The translations under genes were made by a program, and so were the position numbers. A stretch of DNA of 35,616 nt from an uncultured Acetatifactor sp. (GTDB taxonomy: Bacteria; Bacillota; Clostridia; Lachnospirales; Lachnospiraceae), in the NCBI GenBank assembly GCA_934394665.1, contig CAKRRS010000022.1:1-35616 (forward strand), read 5' to 3'. Positions 15,988 through 26,497 of this stretch are shown one piece after another. The notes beneath the pieces were generated by a model. The model did not search any database. It saw only the letters and a list, made by a program, of their open reading frames with translations, and was not told the DNA's origin. Each line of letters starts with the position of its first letter. Positions within the stretch are counted from its first letter, which is position 1.

Positions 15988-16901
15988 GATTCCGGCTCTC
16001 CGTCATCCGGGAAAATCTGCTCATATATTTTCGTATCGATCAGATTTTCCAGCATCTGCTGGTCCAGATTCATAAACTGATGATTCATCCGGCTGCGGAT
16101 GACATCGAAACGTTTATAATACAATGCTTCCGCCGGTGTATCCGATGCATTTTCTATTTCTGCATCAATTTTCTCTGCAGTCAGATTCTCTTCACTCCAG
16201 GAAAGCAGGGTACCCACCAAAGAATTCTCGGACTCTGCCTTTTTCTCGAAGATTTTGGCATTTCGCATGGATACGACACCCATAACGATAAACAGAATAA
16301 ATACCGCACTCATGACTCCGTAAAACATATAAGGATTTCCAATGTTAAGCGGCAATACCTCCGTCATTCCGAGAATCATGACAGCCATTCCGAGAATACC
16401 TACAACCAGCAGAACCCATGCGGAAGATCTGTTTTCTTCTGCCTTCGCACCGCTGTTAATATAGGTCAGCCCACCTTGTGAGGAAACAGACTTAAGAAGA
16501 TTACCGTCTGCCACATGTTCTGCCTTATGATCGGTCTCTGCATCGGTATCATCTCCGGGCATAAGAAATTCATCCACGGCTGCTTCTTCCTCGGCAGCGT
16601 TCTCCTTGCGGTTCTTCTCCTGCTGTTCTAAGAATACTCTTGCTATGGTCTTGGCCTGTTTTTCATCCTTTGCATCTACAAAAAGCTCATAAACCTGTTC
16701 TGTTTCGTCAAAGCTGATCCGGCTCTTCTGTATGCCGTTATATGTAAGGAAATCCTTCAGTTTCTTCATCTCGTCCTGTTCTCCGAACAGCACGGATGTC
16801 CAATCCGCCAGTTCTTCCTCACTTACCAGAGTCTCTCCGCAGTCGGGACATATCGTAATTCCCTCCCGATATTCGTTTTTACATTTCGGACACCATGCCA
16901 T
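15984..16901 (-). CDS. Zinc-ribbon membrane protein, function unknown
   Basis: A 305-residue protein. It begins with a zinc ribbon: C4-x2-C7 and C18-x2-C21. Residues about 33-92 (WTSVLFGEQDEMKKLKDFL onwards) resemble a small alpha/beta domain of the DUF2007 type, by eye only. An acidic linker (95-135) leads to two membrane segments near 160-185 and 190-212, and a cytoplasmic helical tail of about 90 residues follows. I do not recognise a specific family. The stop overlaps the rlmH start. Its context, between Nfn and RlmH, does not give a function; the form suggests a regulatory or quality-control membrane protein. Confidence 0.8.
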   Translation of the reverse strand: MAWCPKCKNEYREGITICPDCGETLVSEEELADWTSVLFGEQDEMKKLKDFLTYNGIQKSRISFDETEQVYELFVDAKDEKQAKTIARVFLEQQEKNRKENAAEEEAAVDEFLMPGDDTDAETDHKAEHVADGNLLKSVSSQGGLTYINSGAKAEENRSSAWVLLVVGILGMAVMILGMTEVLPLNIGNPYMFYGVMSAVFILFIVMGVVSMRNAKIFEKKAESENSLVGTLLSWSEENLTAEKIDAEIENASDTPAEALYYKRFDVIRSRMNHQFMNLDQQMLENLIDTKIYEQIFPDDGEPES

Positions 16902-16916
16902 ATGCCAACACCATCC

Positions 16917-17216
16917 TTAATACTCGTAATCCAGGCAGGCTCTTTGACCTGCCACGGATCCAATATATTCTTTTGCTGCCAGATGATCCGGATGCACCTG
17001 ATATGCAGCCAGCGCCTCTGTGTTTGTAAATTCAGAGATCAATGCTACGTCACGGTTACTGCTCTCCAGTTCATTAATAATCACTTCCACCTTCACTGCG
17101 CCCGGAACCTTGTCTTTAATAGGCTCCAAAAGTGCCTTGATCTTCTCGGCGGCTGCTCTCTTCTCCTGAGAGGTCAAATTACCTTCCAGGCTCCACATAA
17201 CAATATGTCTTACCAT
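16917..17216 (-). CDS. Dabb (stress-responsive A/B barrel) family protein
   Basis: A 99-residue dimeric ferredoxin-like barrel protein. MVRHIVMWSL at the N-terminus, ESSNRDVALISEFTNTEALA in the middle and YQVHPDHLAAKEYI near the end are typical of the Dabb family (IVLF.L, sDla L..eF.s.eal..Y..HP.H). Start at 17216 is supported by a GGAG site eight bases upstream; the longer frame to 17255 lacks family similarity. Members range from polyketide cyclases to proteins of unknown role; no substrate can be inferred here. It lies 45 bases after nfnB, so it may share its transcript. Confidence 0.9.
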   Translation of the reverse strand: MVRHIVMWSLEGNLTSQEKRAAAEKIKALLEPIKDKVPGAVKVEVIINELESSNRDVALISEFTNTEALAAYQVHPDHLAAKEYIGSVAGQRACLDYEY

Positions 17217-17261
17217 GCGTTTTCTCCATTTCCCCCTGCAATATTGCCGGGACAAGAGGTA

Positions 17262-18647
17262 TTATTTTGCACTCAGATACTCGTCAATACCCTTGGCAGC
17301 AGCCTTACCTGCTCCCATAGCCAGAATAACGGTAGCAGCTCCGGTTACCGCATCTCCTCCGGCATAGACACCTTCCTTCGTAGTCTTGCCGTTGTTCTCA
17401 TCCGCAATGATGCACTTCCACTTATTGGTATCCAGTCCCTTTGTCGTAGAAGAGATCAGAGGATTCGGGGAAGTACCCAGTGACATGATCACGGTATCCA
17501 GATCCATTACGAATTCGGAACCAGGTACTTCTACGGGACGGCGTCTGCCGCTCTCATCCGGCTCGCCCAGTTCCATGCGGATGCATTTCATACCGGTTAC
17601 CCAGCCCTTATCATCAGACAGAATCTCTACCGGATTGGTCAGCAGATCAAAGATAATGCCTTCCTCTTTTGCATGATGTACTTCTTCCACTCTGGCAGGA
17701 AGCTCTTCCTCGCTTCTGCGGTATACAATGTGTACCTCAGCACCCAGACGAAGTGCGGTTCTCGCAGCATCCATCGCTACGTTTCCGCCGCCGACCACGG
17801 CTACCTTTTTACCATGCATGATAGGCGTTCTGGACTCGGGATCAAATGCCTTCATCAAGTTGCTTCTGGTCAGATACTCATTGGCGGAGAATACACCGTT
17901 GGCGTTCTCTCCGGGGATACCCATGAACTTCGGAAGCCCTGCACCGGAGCCGATAAATACCGCCTGGAAGCCTTCTTCGTCCATCAACTGGTCGATGGTC
18001 ACGGATTTGCCGACTACCACATTGGTCTCAATATGCACACCGAGAGATTTCACGTTTTCGATCTCTTTTGCCACAACAGCACTCTTGGGAAGACGGAACT
18101 CGGGGATACCGTATACCAGTACGCCGCCTGCCTCATGCAGCGCCTCGAAAATGGTAACATCATAACCAAGCTTTGCCAGATCTCCGGCACAGGTAAGACC
18201 TGCGGGGCCGGAACCGATCACAGCTACTTTTTTACCATTCTTCTGTGCCGTGGGAGTGGGCTTGATGCCGTTCTCTCTTGCCCAGTCTGCCACGAAACGC
18301 TCCAGCTTACCGATGGAAATAGGATCTCCCTTGAAACCGCGGATACATTTGCCTTCGCACTGGCTCTCCTGAGGACATACGCGTCCGCAGACAGCGGGAA
18401 GTGCGCTGGACTCGCTGATGATGCGATAAGCTTCTTCGATATTACCGTTCTTTACCTGCTCAATAAACTGCGGAATCTGGATAGATACGGGGCATCCTTT
18501 TACGCACTGCGCATTTTTACAGTTAATGCAGCGGCAGGCTTCCTCCATTGCTTCTTCTTTGTTATATCCGAGACATACTTCTTTAAAATTCGTAGCACGT
18601 TCCTTTGCATCCTGTTCTCTGACAGGAACTCTCTTTAATACATCCAT
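17262..18647 (-). CDS. nfnB: NADPH-binding subunit of Nfn transhydrogenase (GltD-like)
   Basis: A 461-residue iron-sulfur flavoprotein. The N-terminal 120 residues bind two [4Fe-4S] clusters: C38, C40, C43, C48, C52 and the second set C87, C91, C97, C101. An FAD-binding fold follows at VAVIGSGPAG (141-150), and an NADPH-binding fold at VAVVGGGNVAMDA (282-294). It is often annotated as glutamate synthase small subunit GltA/GltD, but no large glutamate synthase subunit is nearby. Its immediate upstream partner is an NfnA-type protein. NfnAB couples oxidation of NADH and reduced ferredoxin to NADP reduction by electron bifurcation. A poor ribosome binding site precedes ATG 18647. Sulfide dehydrogenase (SudAB) is the alternative name for the same pair. 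Confidence 0.88.
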   Translation of the reverse strand: MDVLKRVPVREQDAKERATNFKEVCLGYNKEEAMEEACRCINCKNAQCVKGCPVSIQIPQFIEQVKNGNIEEAYRIISESSALPAVCGRVCPQESQCEGKCIRGFKGDPISIGKLERFVADWARENGIKPTPTAQKNGKKVAVIGSGPAGLTCAGDLAKLGYDVTIFEALHEAGGVLVYGIPEFRLPKSAVVAKEIENVKSLGVHIETNVVVGKSVTIDQLMDEEGFQAVFIGSGAGLPKFMGIPGENANGVFSANEYLTRSNLMKAFDPESRTPIMHGKKVAVVGGGNVAMDAARTALRLGAEVHIVYRRSEEELPARVEEVHHAKEEGIIFDLLTNPVEILSDDKGWVTGMKCIRMELGEPDESGRRRPVEVPGSEFVMDLDTVIMSLGTSPNPLISSTTKGLDTNKWKCIIADENNGKTTKEGVYAGGDAVTGAATVILAMGAGKAAAKGIDEYLSAK

Positions 18648-18699
18648 TCTATTTAACCATGCCTTTCTGATTTATCGTGTTCGAGCTCTTACCGTGAGA

Positions 18700-19578
18700 C
18701 TACTGACAGTTACCGCAGCCGCCGTGATGGGTCTCTCCCTCTTCCAGGGCAAGCATTGCACGACCTTCTGCCGTCTTATAAATCTGCTGACGTCTCATTG
18801 CCTCATCAAAGTTGACTTCATGTCCGTCGAACTCCGGTCCGTCCACACAGGCAAACTTTACTTTTCCGCCAACAGTTACACGACATGCACCACACATTCC
18901 CGTTCCGTCTACCATGATCGGATTCAGGCTGACAATGGTGGGAATCTCCAGTTCTTTGGTCAGGAGACATACAAATTTCATCATGATCATAGGTCCGATT
19001 GCTACACACAAATCGTACTTCTTCCCCTCTGCTACCAGGTCCTTGATGGTCTGGGTTACCATGCCGCTTCGACCGTAGGATCCGTCATCTGTTGTCACAT
19101 ACAGATTTCCTGCCACTGCTTCCATTTCCTTCTCCAGGATCAACAGATCCTTCGTCTTGCTTCCCACGATAACATCCGCAGCGATTCCGTGTTCATGCAG
19201 CCATTTTACCTGAGGATATACCGGAGCGGCACCGACACCGCCGGCTACGAAAAGAATCTTTTTCGCTTTTACCTCATCAAGCGGCTGTTCCACCAGTTCG
19301 GAAGGGCATCCTAAAGGTCCTACAAAATCATGGAAATATTCTCCCTCTTCTAACTGTGCCATCAGCTTGGTACCGGCACCGACTGTCTGGAACACGATGG
19401 TAATGGTTCCCTTCTCTCTGTTGTAATCACAGATCGTCAGGGGAATACGTTCGCCTTCACTGTCCATTCTTACGATGACAAACTGACCGGGTTCACAGGT
19501 CTTTGCCACTCTGTTTGCTTCTACCTCCATCAGATAGATGTTGGTTGTCAGCTCTTGCTTTTTTACGATTTTATACAT
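18700..19578 (-). CDS. nfnA: NADH-binding subunit of Nfn transhydrogenase (SudB/PyrK-like)
   Basis: A 292-residue ferredoxin-NADP reductase-type protein with FAD region RIPLTICDYN (44-53) and nucleotide fold LFVAGGVGAAPVYPQ (109-123). The [2Fe-2S] site MVDGTGMCGACRVT (222-235) with C229, C232, C244 and aspartate D224 fits the unusual Asp-plus-three-Cys ligation described for NfnA. FACVDGPEFDGHEV (242-255) is diagnostic. It ends in HHGGCGNCQ, adding two cysteines beyond the cluster; whether these bind metal is unknown. nfnB follows after 52 bases. The complex is cytoplasmic and sets the NADH/NADPH/ferredoxin balance in anaerobes. Confidence 0.88.
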   Translation of the reverse strand: MYKIVKKQELTTNIYLMEVEANRVAKTCEPGQFVIVRMDSEGERIPLTICDYNREKGTITIVFQTVGAGTKLMAQLEEGEYFHDFVGPLGCPSELVEQPLDEVKAKKILFVAGGVGAAPVYPQVKWLHEHGIAADVIVGSKTKDLLILEKEMEAVAGNLYVTTDDGSYGRSGMVTQTIKDLVAEGKKYDLCVAIGPMIMMKFVCLLTKELEIPTIVSLNPIMVDGTGMCGACRVTVGGKVKFACVDGPEFDGHEVNFDEAMRRQQIYKTAEGRAMLALEEGETHHGGCGNCQ

Positions 19579-19611
19579 TTCTCTTTTCCGTCCCTTCTGT
19601 TAGGATTATAT

Positions 19612-21075
19612 CTAAACAGCCACCAGTGTATAACGGCGACTGCTTTCGTCAAGCTGCAATTTATACAATTCCTGCGTATAGGCATTTACCGCAAACAGAT
19701 TTCCTGTTCTGGTAAGCGTTCCGTCTTCCCCTCTGTAAATCTCGGCAATAACATAAAAATCATCGATTTTGTTAATATTGGTCACGTATTGGTACTGGTA
19801 GAGATACGCCGCCTGGGAATCGTCAAAGCTACCGGATGCCTCCAGTATTTTTCCGCTTTGAATTGCGTAGTCCACGACCTTTTGCACTGCTTCCTCCGGC
19901 GGAAACTGCGTGTGCATGACCAGATTATAGTTTTTTTCTACAATCTCACTTTTTCTGCCGTCTGCAATACGGATAAACCGAAATACCGATTTCCCAAGGG
20001 GCATCGGAATCGGTCCTGTATATACTGTGGAATTCTGCGTAGGATCCGAACCGTCCGTCGTATAATATACATCTTCCCCGTCAGATACTTCGATATTAAT
20101 CGGGAATTCATAGTCTCCGCTTACCGCTGTTACATCAGGTGCGCTTAATTCCTCTATCTCTATGTGATAGTTTTTCGTAACTACTTTGCTGTAAATATTA
20201 TTTTCATTGACATATACCGCTTTGACACAATAATCGCCGTTTTCCAGCAAAATCGGTGCCGTATACAGGGAACTGTTTTCTCCCGGTTCACTGCCATCCA
20301 TGGTGTAAAAAATCTTACCACTTCCAAAAGTCGTCAGTTTTAACGGCTGGATACTGGTATAATATCCTTCCTGCAGACTGAATTCCGGTTCCATCGCCAT
20401 ATAGCTCTGATACTTACTCATAATATTTACATTACCGCAATTCTGCAGAAGGTCATTGATCGTCTTATAATCTTCCCTTGCTGCATAAATAGCAATTAAT
20501 TTTCCGTAAGCACTTTCCAGCTGTTCGGTCGTTGCCGCTGCATCCGAGACAATCTCATGAAGCAGATATTCATACTCCATTTTGTTGTTCTTTTGGAAAT
20601 AAATATCCGCAAGTTCAAATTTTAAATTGATATTCTCCGGATCTATTTCCAAAGCCCTCTGGTAGCAAGTGATTGCCTGATTATATTCTTCTGTTTTCAC
20701 ATATTCTCTGGCACACTTCGTCTGGTATTGTGCAGAATGATAATGAGAATAGGAAATGCCGACACCGGTGACGACAATCGCAACAACGACAAGTACAATC
20801 GCAAGTACAACAAACTTCCAGCGAAACGGATGTTTTCCCACAGAATCTCCAAAAAGATCATCCCAGTCCTGCACTTCAGCAGTCTCCTGCATGGTATCTT
20901 CTGCATCCGTTTCCGAAGTTGCCGGTGTCATCTCTTTGGCAATGTCATTCAGTGTCTGTTCTATATTGTATTCAATTTCCGGTTCAAAATCAGGGACAAT
21001 GTGAATATCCTCACCGCAATGTTCACAATAAAGTGTCCCTTCTTTCATTTCCGCGCCACAATTCGGACACTTCAT
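19612..21075 (-). CDS. Zinc-ribbon, TPR and CHB_HEX-repeat membrane protein
   Basis: A 487-residue modular protein. Zinc ribbon C3-x2-C6...C17-x2-C20; acidic linker (25-75); one membrane segment (86-108); TPR-like helices from about 115 to 210 (EYNQAITCYQRALEIDPENI is a textbook repeat); two chitobiase/hexosaminidase C-terminal-type beta repeats (about 227-306 and 312-385), each with a YT(M/T)DGS(E/D)P(G/T) core; then a C-terminal beta region that may sense or bind a ligand. The zinc ribbon is cytoplasmic and the rest should face outside. Similar architectures are frequent in Lachnospiraceae with no known function. It lies three bases after folD, so it is expressed with the one-carbon genes. 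Confidence 0.85.
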   Translation of the reverse strand: MKCPNCGAEMKEGTLYCEHCGEDIHIVPDFEPEIEYNIEQTLNDIAKEMTPATSETDAEDTMQETAEVQDWDDLFGDSVGKHPFRWKFVVLAIVLVVVAIVVTGVGISYSHYHSAQYQTKCAREYVKTEEYNQAITCYQRALEIDPENINLKFELADIYFQKNNKMEYEYLLHEIVSDAAATTEQLESAYGKLIAIYAAREDYKTINDLLQNCGNVNIMSKYQSYMAMEPEFSLQEGYYTSIQPLKLTTFGSGKIFYTMDGSEPGENSSLYTAPILLENGDYCVKAVYVNENNIYSKVVTKNYHIEIEELSAPDVTAVSGDYEFPINIEVSDGEDVYYTTDGSDPTQNSTVYTGPIPMPLGKSVFRFIRIADGRKSEIVEKNYNLVMHTQFPPEEAVQKVVDYAIQSGKILEASGSFDDSQAAYLYQYQYVTNINKIDDFYVIAEIYRGEDGTLTRTGNLFAVNAYTQELYKLQLDESSRRYTLVAV

Positions 21076-21078
21076 ATA

Positions 21079-21933
21079 TTATCCTTTCGCCGCCTGCAAA
21101 GAAACCGATTCCAGACAGTTGTTCATCAACATGGCAATCGTCATCGGTCCTACACCGCCGGGTACCGGAGTGATCGCACTGCACACAGGTTCTACACTTT
21201 CAAAATCAACATCACCGCATAATTTATTCTGCTCATTGCGATGAATTCCGACATCAATGACAACAGCACCTTCTTTCACGTAGTCTGCCGTGATCATCTT
21301 AGGTTTTCCTACGGCAACCACCAGAATATCCGCTCTTTTCGTTACTTTTTTCAGATCCCCGGTACGGCTGTGCGCCACTGTCACCGTTCCGTTTTCGCGA
21401 AGCAATAACAGAGCCATCGGTTTGCCGACTATATTGCTGCGGCCTACCACTACACATTCCTTACCGGCGATTTCAATCCCGGATCTCTTCAGAAGCTGGA
21501 TCACTCCTGCAGGCGTGCAGGAGACAAATCCGGGTTTGCCGATGCAAAGTGCGCCGACATTCTGCGGATGAAATCCGTCCACATCCTTAAACGGAGAGAT
21601 TTCGTCGAGAACCTTCTCCTCATCAATATGTTTGGGTAATGGCAGCTGCACCAGAATACCGTTCACATCTGCTCTTTCATTCAACTCACGAATCAGATCC
21701 AGTAATTTTTCTTCGGTAGTCTCTTCCGGAAGTTCATAAGCCAAAGAACGGATTCCCACATATTCGCAAGCCTTCTTCTTATTACGCACATACACACTGG
21801 ATGCCGGGTCTGCACCCACCTGAATAACCGCGAGGGTCACTTCACATCCCTGTTCTTTTAATTTTGCAACCTTTTCTTTGATTTCTTCTTTGATTTGCGT
21901 GGAAATTGCCTTTCCGTCGATCAACTGTGCCAT
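21079..21933 (-). CDS. folD: Methylenetetrahydrofolate dehydrogenase/methenyltetrahydrofolate cyclohydrolase
   Basis: Bifunctional one-carbon enzyme interconverting 5,10-methylene-THF, methenyl-THF and 10-formyl-THF with NADP(H). The 284-residue protein has [17 protein letters not shown] (45-61) with the catalytic lysine, [18 protein letters not shown] (161-178) of the dinucleotide fold, and the closing [14 protein letters not shown] signature. AAGGAGG lies about ten bases before ATG 21933. It follows fhs by 19 bases. Together Fhs and FolD run the formate-to-methylene-THF route used for purine and serine metabolism and for acetogenesis. Confidence 0.97.
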   Translation of the reverse strand: MAQLIDGKAISTQIKEEIKEKVAKLKEQGCEVTLAVIQVGADPASSVYVRNKKKACEYVGIRSLAYELPEETTEEKLLDLIRELNERADVNGILVQLPLPKHIDEEKVLDEISPFKDVDGFHPQNVGALCIGKPGFVSCTPAGVIQLLKRSGIEIAGKECVVVGRSNIVGKPMALLLLRENGTVTVAHSRTGDLKKVTKRADILVVAVGKPKMITADYVKEGAVVIDVGIHRNEQNKLCGDVDFESVEPVCSAITPVPGGVGPMTIAMLMNNCLESVSLQAAKG

Positions 21934-21952
21934 GTGACACTTTTCCTCCTTA

Positions 21953-23623
21953 TCAGAACAATCCTACGATTTTTCCGGTATCATCTACATCAATGTTATA
22001 AGCGGCAGGTGCTTTCGGTAATCCTGGCATCGTCATAACAGCACCGGTCAGAACTACAACAAAACCGGCTCCGGCAGATACATAGACCTCTCTGACGTTC
22101 AATTCAAATCCGGAAGGTCTTCCGAGTAATGTCGGATCATCCGACAAAGAGTACTGATTCTTTGCCATACATACAGGAAGGCTTCCAAATCCGAGTTCAG
22201 TCAGTCTCTTTAACTGTTTCACGGCCGCAGGTGCAAAATTGACGCTGTCCGCACCGTAGATTTCCTGTGCAATCTTCGTAATCTTCTCTTTCAGGGAAAG
22301 CTCATCTTCATAAAGAACATGGAAGTTGTTTTCTTTTTCTTCGATTGCCTTTAATACTTTTTCAGCCAGAGCAATGCCGCCTTCGCCGCCCTTCTCCCAT
22401 ACTTCGGAGAGGGCAAATTCACAGCCTCGTGACTCGCAGAACTCCTTTACAAAAGCAGTCTCTGCGGCACTGTCTGTAATAAAGGAGTTCAATGTAACCA
22501 CTACAGGCACACCGTATTTCTGCAAGTTTTCTATATGCTTTTCCAGATTCACAATACCTTTTTGCAAAGCTTCAAGATTCTCGGCACCCAGATCAGCTTT
22601 TGCCACGCCGCCATTGTATTTCAATGCACGGATCGTTGCCACCAGTACGACCGCATCCGGTGTCAGACCGGCTTTGCGGCACTTGATGTCGAAGAATTTT
22701 TCAGCGCCCAGATCGGCACCGAAACCTGCCTCGGTAATACAGTAATCAGCCATCTTCATCGCAGCCTTTGTTGCTCTGACAGAGTTACAGCCATGTGCAA
22801 TATTGGCAAACGGTCCGCCATGTACCAGTGCCGGGGTATGCTCCAGTGTCTGGATCAGATTCGGCTTGATTGCATCTTTTAACAGGGCTGCCATAGCACC
22901 CACTGCTTTCAGCTGTCCTGCCGTCACCGGCTCGCCCTGATAATTATAAGCTACAACGATCTTGGACAGACGATTCTTCAAGTCCTTCATGTCATCTGCC
23001 AGACACAGGATTGCCATAATTTCACTTGCTACTGTGATCACAAAATGATCCTCTCTGACAAAACCGTCCGTTTTGTTACCAAGCCCCACTACGATATTGC
23101 GTAATACTCTGTCGTTCATATCTTCACAACGTTTCCAGACAATCTGTCTGGTATCAATCCCCAGTTCGTTTCCCTGCTGGATATGATTGTCAAGTAATGC
23201 CGCCAGTAAATTATTTGCAGAGGTAATTGCATGAAAATCACCCGTAAAATGCAGATTCAGTTCTTCCATCGGTACCACCTGGGCATAACCGCCGCCGGCT
23301 GCACCACCCTTGATACCAAAACAAGGACCCAGAGAGGGCTCTCTTAAAGCAATCACTGCCTTTTTTCCCATTCTTCCGAAGGCTTCACCCAAGCCCACCG
23401 TTGTCGTGGTCTTGCCTTCTCCCGCAGGAGTGGGATTGATCGCCGTAACCAGAATCAGTTTCCCGTTGGGACGGTCTGCGATTTTCGTTAGAAATTCTTC
23501 GGAAAGTTTCGCCTTATATTTTCCGTAAAGTTCCAGGTCATCGGCTTCCATTCCGATACTTGCAGCCACTTCTGTGATGGGGTCCATTACCGCTTCCTGT
23601 GCAATTTCAATATCTGTTTTCAT
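21953..23623 (-). CDS. fhs: Formate-tetrahydrofolate ligase
   Basis: ATP-dependent formation of 10-formyl-THF from formate and THF. The 556-residue length is normal. Diagnostic features are the P-loop [14 protein letters not shown] (65-78), [20 protein letters not shown] slightly downstream, and [18 protein letters not shown] in the middle. It has an excellent GGAGGG ribosome binding site seven bases before ATG 23623 and lies 35 bases after the ftsK stop, leaving no room for a separate riboswitch. In acetogens this is the first ATP-using step of the methyl branch, but other Wood-Ljungdahl genes are not in the window. Confidence 0.97.
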   Translation of the reverse strand: MKTDIEIAQEAVMDPITEVAASIGMEADDLELYGKYKAKLSEEFLTKIADRPNGKLILVTAINPTPAGEGKTTTTVGLGEAFGRMGKKAVIALREPSLGPCFGIKGGAAGGGYAQVVPMEELNLHFTGDFHAITSANNLLAALLDNHIQQGNELGIDTRQIVWKRCEDMNDRVLRNIVVGLGNKTDGFVREDHFVITVASEIMAILCLADDMKDLKNRLSKIVVAYNYQGEPVTAGQLKAVGAMAALLKDAIKPNLIQTLEHTPALVHGGPFANIAHGCNSVRATKAAMKMADYCITEAGFGADLGAEKFFDIKCRKAGLTPDAVVLVATIRALKYNGGVAKADLGAENLEALQKGIVNLEKHIENLQKYGVPVVVTLNSFITDSAAETAFVKEFCESRGCEFALSEVWEKGGEGGIALAEKVLKAIEEKENNFHVLYEDELSLKEKITKIAQEIYGADSVNFAPAAVKQLKRLTELGFGSLPVCMAKNQYSLSDDPTLLGRPSGFELNVREVYVSAGAGFVVVLTGAVMTMPGLPKAPAAYNIDVDDTGKIVGLF

Positions 23624-23658
23624 GTATTTTCCCTCCGTTTATTCAGACAGTTAAAACA

Positions 23659-26439
23659 TCAGATTTCCTCTAGTAACTGTTCAAACTGTTCCATACTCAT
23701 AAGTACTTTTCTGGGCTTGGTTCCTTCTTCTTCCCCGACTACACCATATTCACACAGTTGATCCATGATTCTGGCCGCACGGTTGAAGCCAATCTTCAGA
23801 ACACGCTGCAGCATGCCAATGGATGCTTTGTCCTTGTCAATGATAAAACGTGCTGCCTCTTCAAAATATTCGTCTCTGTCATTTCCACCGCCGGAGCCGC
23901 TTCCGGAAGAAGCGCCGGAAGAACCGATATTTTTGATCTTCTCCTCGATATCTTCCGCATAGGTATTCCCTAATGTCTGATTTTTCAGGAAATCCACGAC
24001 ATCCGATACTTCCTTATCGGATACAAAGGCTCCCTGTACACGCGCCGGTTTGGAATAGCCCTGGGGATAAAACAGCATATCACCTTTTCCCAGCAGTTTC
24101 TCTGCGCCGTTCATATCCAGAATGGTTCGGGAATCGACACCACTGGACACGGAAAAAGCCACACGGCTCGGCATATTTGCCTTGATCAGGCCGGTAATGA
24201 CGTCGACACTGGGGCGCTGCGTCGCAATGATCAGATGAATGCCTGCTGCTCTGGCAAGCTGTGCCAGACGGCAGATGGATTCTTCCACTTCCCCGGGACA
24301 TACCATCATCAGATCCGCAAGCTCATCTACAATAATAACGATCTGCGGCATCTTCTTCGGAGGGGTCTCGCCTTCCGGTACAGATAGGGTCTCTATCTTT
24401 TTATTGTATCCCTTCAGATCACGGACATTATAATCCGCAAACTTCCGGTAACGGTCTTCCATCTCGCTGACACCCCAGTGCAGTGCTGCGGAAGCTTTTT
24501 TCGGATCGGTCACAACCGGAATCAACAGATGAGGAATGCCGTTATATACGCTCAATTCTACCACCTTGGGATCGACCATGATCAGTTTGACATCATCCGG
24601 ATGCGCCTTATACAAAATACTCATAATCAGCGTATTGATACATACAGATTTACCGGAACCTGTCGCTCCGGCGATCAGCATATGCGGCATTTTTGCGATA
24701 TCCGCCACAACGGTTTTGCCGGCGATGTCCTTACCGACCGCAAACGCAATATTGGAAGGAAACTCCTGAAATTCTTTGCTCTCCAGCAGATCCCGTAACG
24801 CTACCGTCATGTTTTCTTTGTTTGGTACTTCGATACCAATGGCTGCCTTACCGGGAATCGGTGCTTCAATACGGATATCCGTTGCTGCCAGATTCAGTTT
24901 GATATCATCTGCCAGTCCTACGATCTTAGATACTTTTACACCCTGCTCCGGCTGCAGCTCATACCGTGTAACACTCGGACCCTGACTGATGTCGGTGATC
25001 GTTACTTTCACACCGAAGGTATGTAACGTCTGTTGTAATCGCATTGCTGTCTCTTTTAATTCTCTGGAGGTATCTCCGGTAGCAGCTTTTCCCTTCTGCA
25101 GCAGATTTAAAGGCGGAATATGATACTCCGCAGGCGGCTGTTTCTGTGCCTTGGCAATATCCTTATGTATCTGCTCTTCTGCAAGAGAATTTCCCTTGGG
25201 CGGTTCCGGCGCTGTGATCTTCGGTCTTACACGTTCCGGTGTCACTTCAGGAACACTGTTTACGGGCGGTTCCGGAATATCTTCTTTGTGAATGCGGATT
25301 GCTTCTGCCTGTGGGGTCAGAAGTGCTGCTTCTTCCTGCCAGGACTCTCTACGTTCGAACTTGTTCTTAAACGTCGCAGCAGGAGTTACCTCCTCGACCG
25401 GGATGTCTTCGCAGGCTGTATTCTCCGCTGCCTCCTGCATCGTCACCTGATGGACTCCCGTTACTCTGATGCGGTCAAAATCACTGGAGGTAACTTTCGT
25501 CTCTTCTACAGAAGGAACCTCCTGTGCATTCTCATCATATACGATTTCATGTATATCTTCGCGGCGTCCCTTGTTCTGGATCTCCTGCTTTTTCAAAGAG
25601 GTATCCATCATGACACCGGTAACCTTTTTTTCTCTTCTGGGAACAGCATTTAATATCTGCTCGTTTTCTTTTTCTTCTGCGCGCAGTCTCCGCTCTTCCT
25701 CACGGATACGTCTTTCCTCTTCTCTGATCCGACGTGCTTCTTCCCGCGCTGAATTGCGTTCTTCCTGTTCCTGTCTGCGGATTTCAGCGTTTTCACGACG
25801 TCTGACTGCGTCTTCTCTGGATAATTCACGAATACGGTCTCCGCTGTTTCGCATACTGTCAAGGAACGATCTCTCTGTCAGAAGGATCAGGCTGATCACA
25901 GAACACAGTAAAACAACCAGAACCGTTCCCACAGTCTCCAGATAATGCAAAAACATATAATTCAGACTTCCTGCCAGAATACCGCCGCCGCGTTTTCCTG
26001 TGCTGCAAGTGGAATATAGTAGTTTGATATCATACTTTTCCATTCCGCCTGCCGTACCGGCAATCAGATCGCACACCACGCCAATCATGAGAAACAGTAC
26101 GATACCGGCAATCATTTTGCGGAGTGCCGTAGGATTCCCCTCATTGGCAAACCAGAATGCCACTGCCAAAAACAAAACTACCGGTGCAATATAAGCCGTA
26201 AATCCAAAAATGCCGAATAAGACCCCACTGATTGCATTGCCAACCGGGCCAATGATGCCGAAATTGCAGCAAAATAATAACAGCATTGCCACAAAGAGTA
26301 CGATCAGTCCAATCTCATGGAGCAATTCGCTGTCTTGTGCAGACTGTTGTGTGGTCTGTCTGCTTCTTGTACGGCTGCCCGTGGTACTCTTTCTTGTCCT
26401 ATTGGAAGATGATGTTCTTTTGCCTGATGAAGATGCCAT
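23659..26439 (-). CDS. ftsK: DNA translocase FtsK/SpoIIIE
   Basis: A 926-residue membrane-anchored DNA pump for chromosome segregation at division or into the forespore. The N-terminal 35 residues are Ser/Thr/Arg-rich. Four membrane segments lie at about 42-60, 70-98, 108-128 and 168-190. A charged coiled coil (about 205-262, RE/EER repeats) and a long linker lead to the motor: Walker A GATGSGKS (591-598) and Walker [11 protein letters not shown] (701-710), followed by [20 protein letters not shown]. The C-terminal gamma winged helix (about 850-926) recognises polar DNA motifs; a Gly/Ser-rich linker precedes it. The preceding tepA gene is the usual neighbour in Firmicutes. Confidence 0.96.
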   Translation of the reverse strand: MASSSGKRTSSSNRTRKSTTGSRTRSRQTTQQSAQDSELLHEIGLIVLFVAMLLLFCCNFGIIGPVGNAISGVLFGIFGFTAYIAPVVLFLAVAFWFANEGNPTALRKMIAGIVLFLMIGVVCDLIAGTAGGMEKYDIKLLYSTCSTGKRGGGILAGSLNYMFLHYLETVGTVLVVLLCSVISLILLTERSFLDSMRNSGDRIRELSREDAVRRRENAEIRRQEQEERNSAREEARRIREEERRIREEERRLRAEEKENEQILNAVPRREKKVTGVMMDTSLKKQEIQNKGRREDIHEIVYDENAQEVPSVEETKVTSSDFDRIRVTGVHQVTMQEAAENTACEDIPVEEVTPAATFKNKFERRESWQEEAALLTPQAEAIRIHKEDIPEPPVNSVPEVTPERVRPKITAPEPPKGNSLAEEQIHKDIAKAQKQPPAEYHIPPLNLLQKGKAATGDTSRELKETAMRLQQTLHTFGVKVTITDISQGPSVTRYELQPEQGVKVSKIVGLADDIKLNLAATDIRIEAPIPGKAAIGIEVPNKENMTVALRDLLESKEFQEFPSNIAFAVGKDIAGKTVVADIAKMPHMLIAGATGSGKSVCINTLIMSILYKAHPDDVKLIMVDPKVVELSVYNGIPHLLIPVVTDPKKASAALHWGVSEMEDRYRKFADYNVRDLKGYNKKIETLSVPEGETPPKKMPQIVIIVDELADLMMVCPGEVEESICRLAQLARAAGIHLIIATQRPSVDVITGLIKANMPSRVAFSVSSGVDSRTILDMNGAEKLLGKGDMLFYPQGYSKPARVQGAFVSDKEVSDVVDFLKNQTLGNTYAEDIEEKIKNIGSSGASSGSGSGGGNDRDEYFEEAARFIIDKDKASIGMLQRVLKIGFNRAARIMDQLCEYGVVGEEEGTKPRKVLMSMEQFEQLLEEI

Positions 26440-26497
26440 TTCATCATACCTCTAACTTCATAATACTATATTGCTGTTTCGTTTATGTTTCATAAAA

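Noticed and set aside
17262..19578. Glutamate synthase
   Set aside because: The large subunit is missing, and the partner has the NfnA-type [2Fe-2S] domain, so an Nfn/Sud complex fits better.
23624..23658. THF riboswitch before fhs
   Set aside because: Only 35 bases separate fhs from ftsK and they contain just the ribosome binding site.
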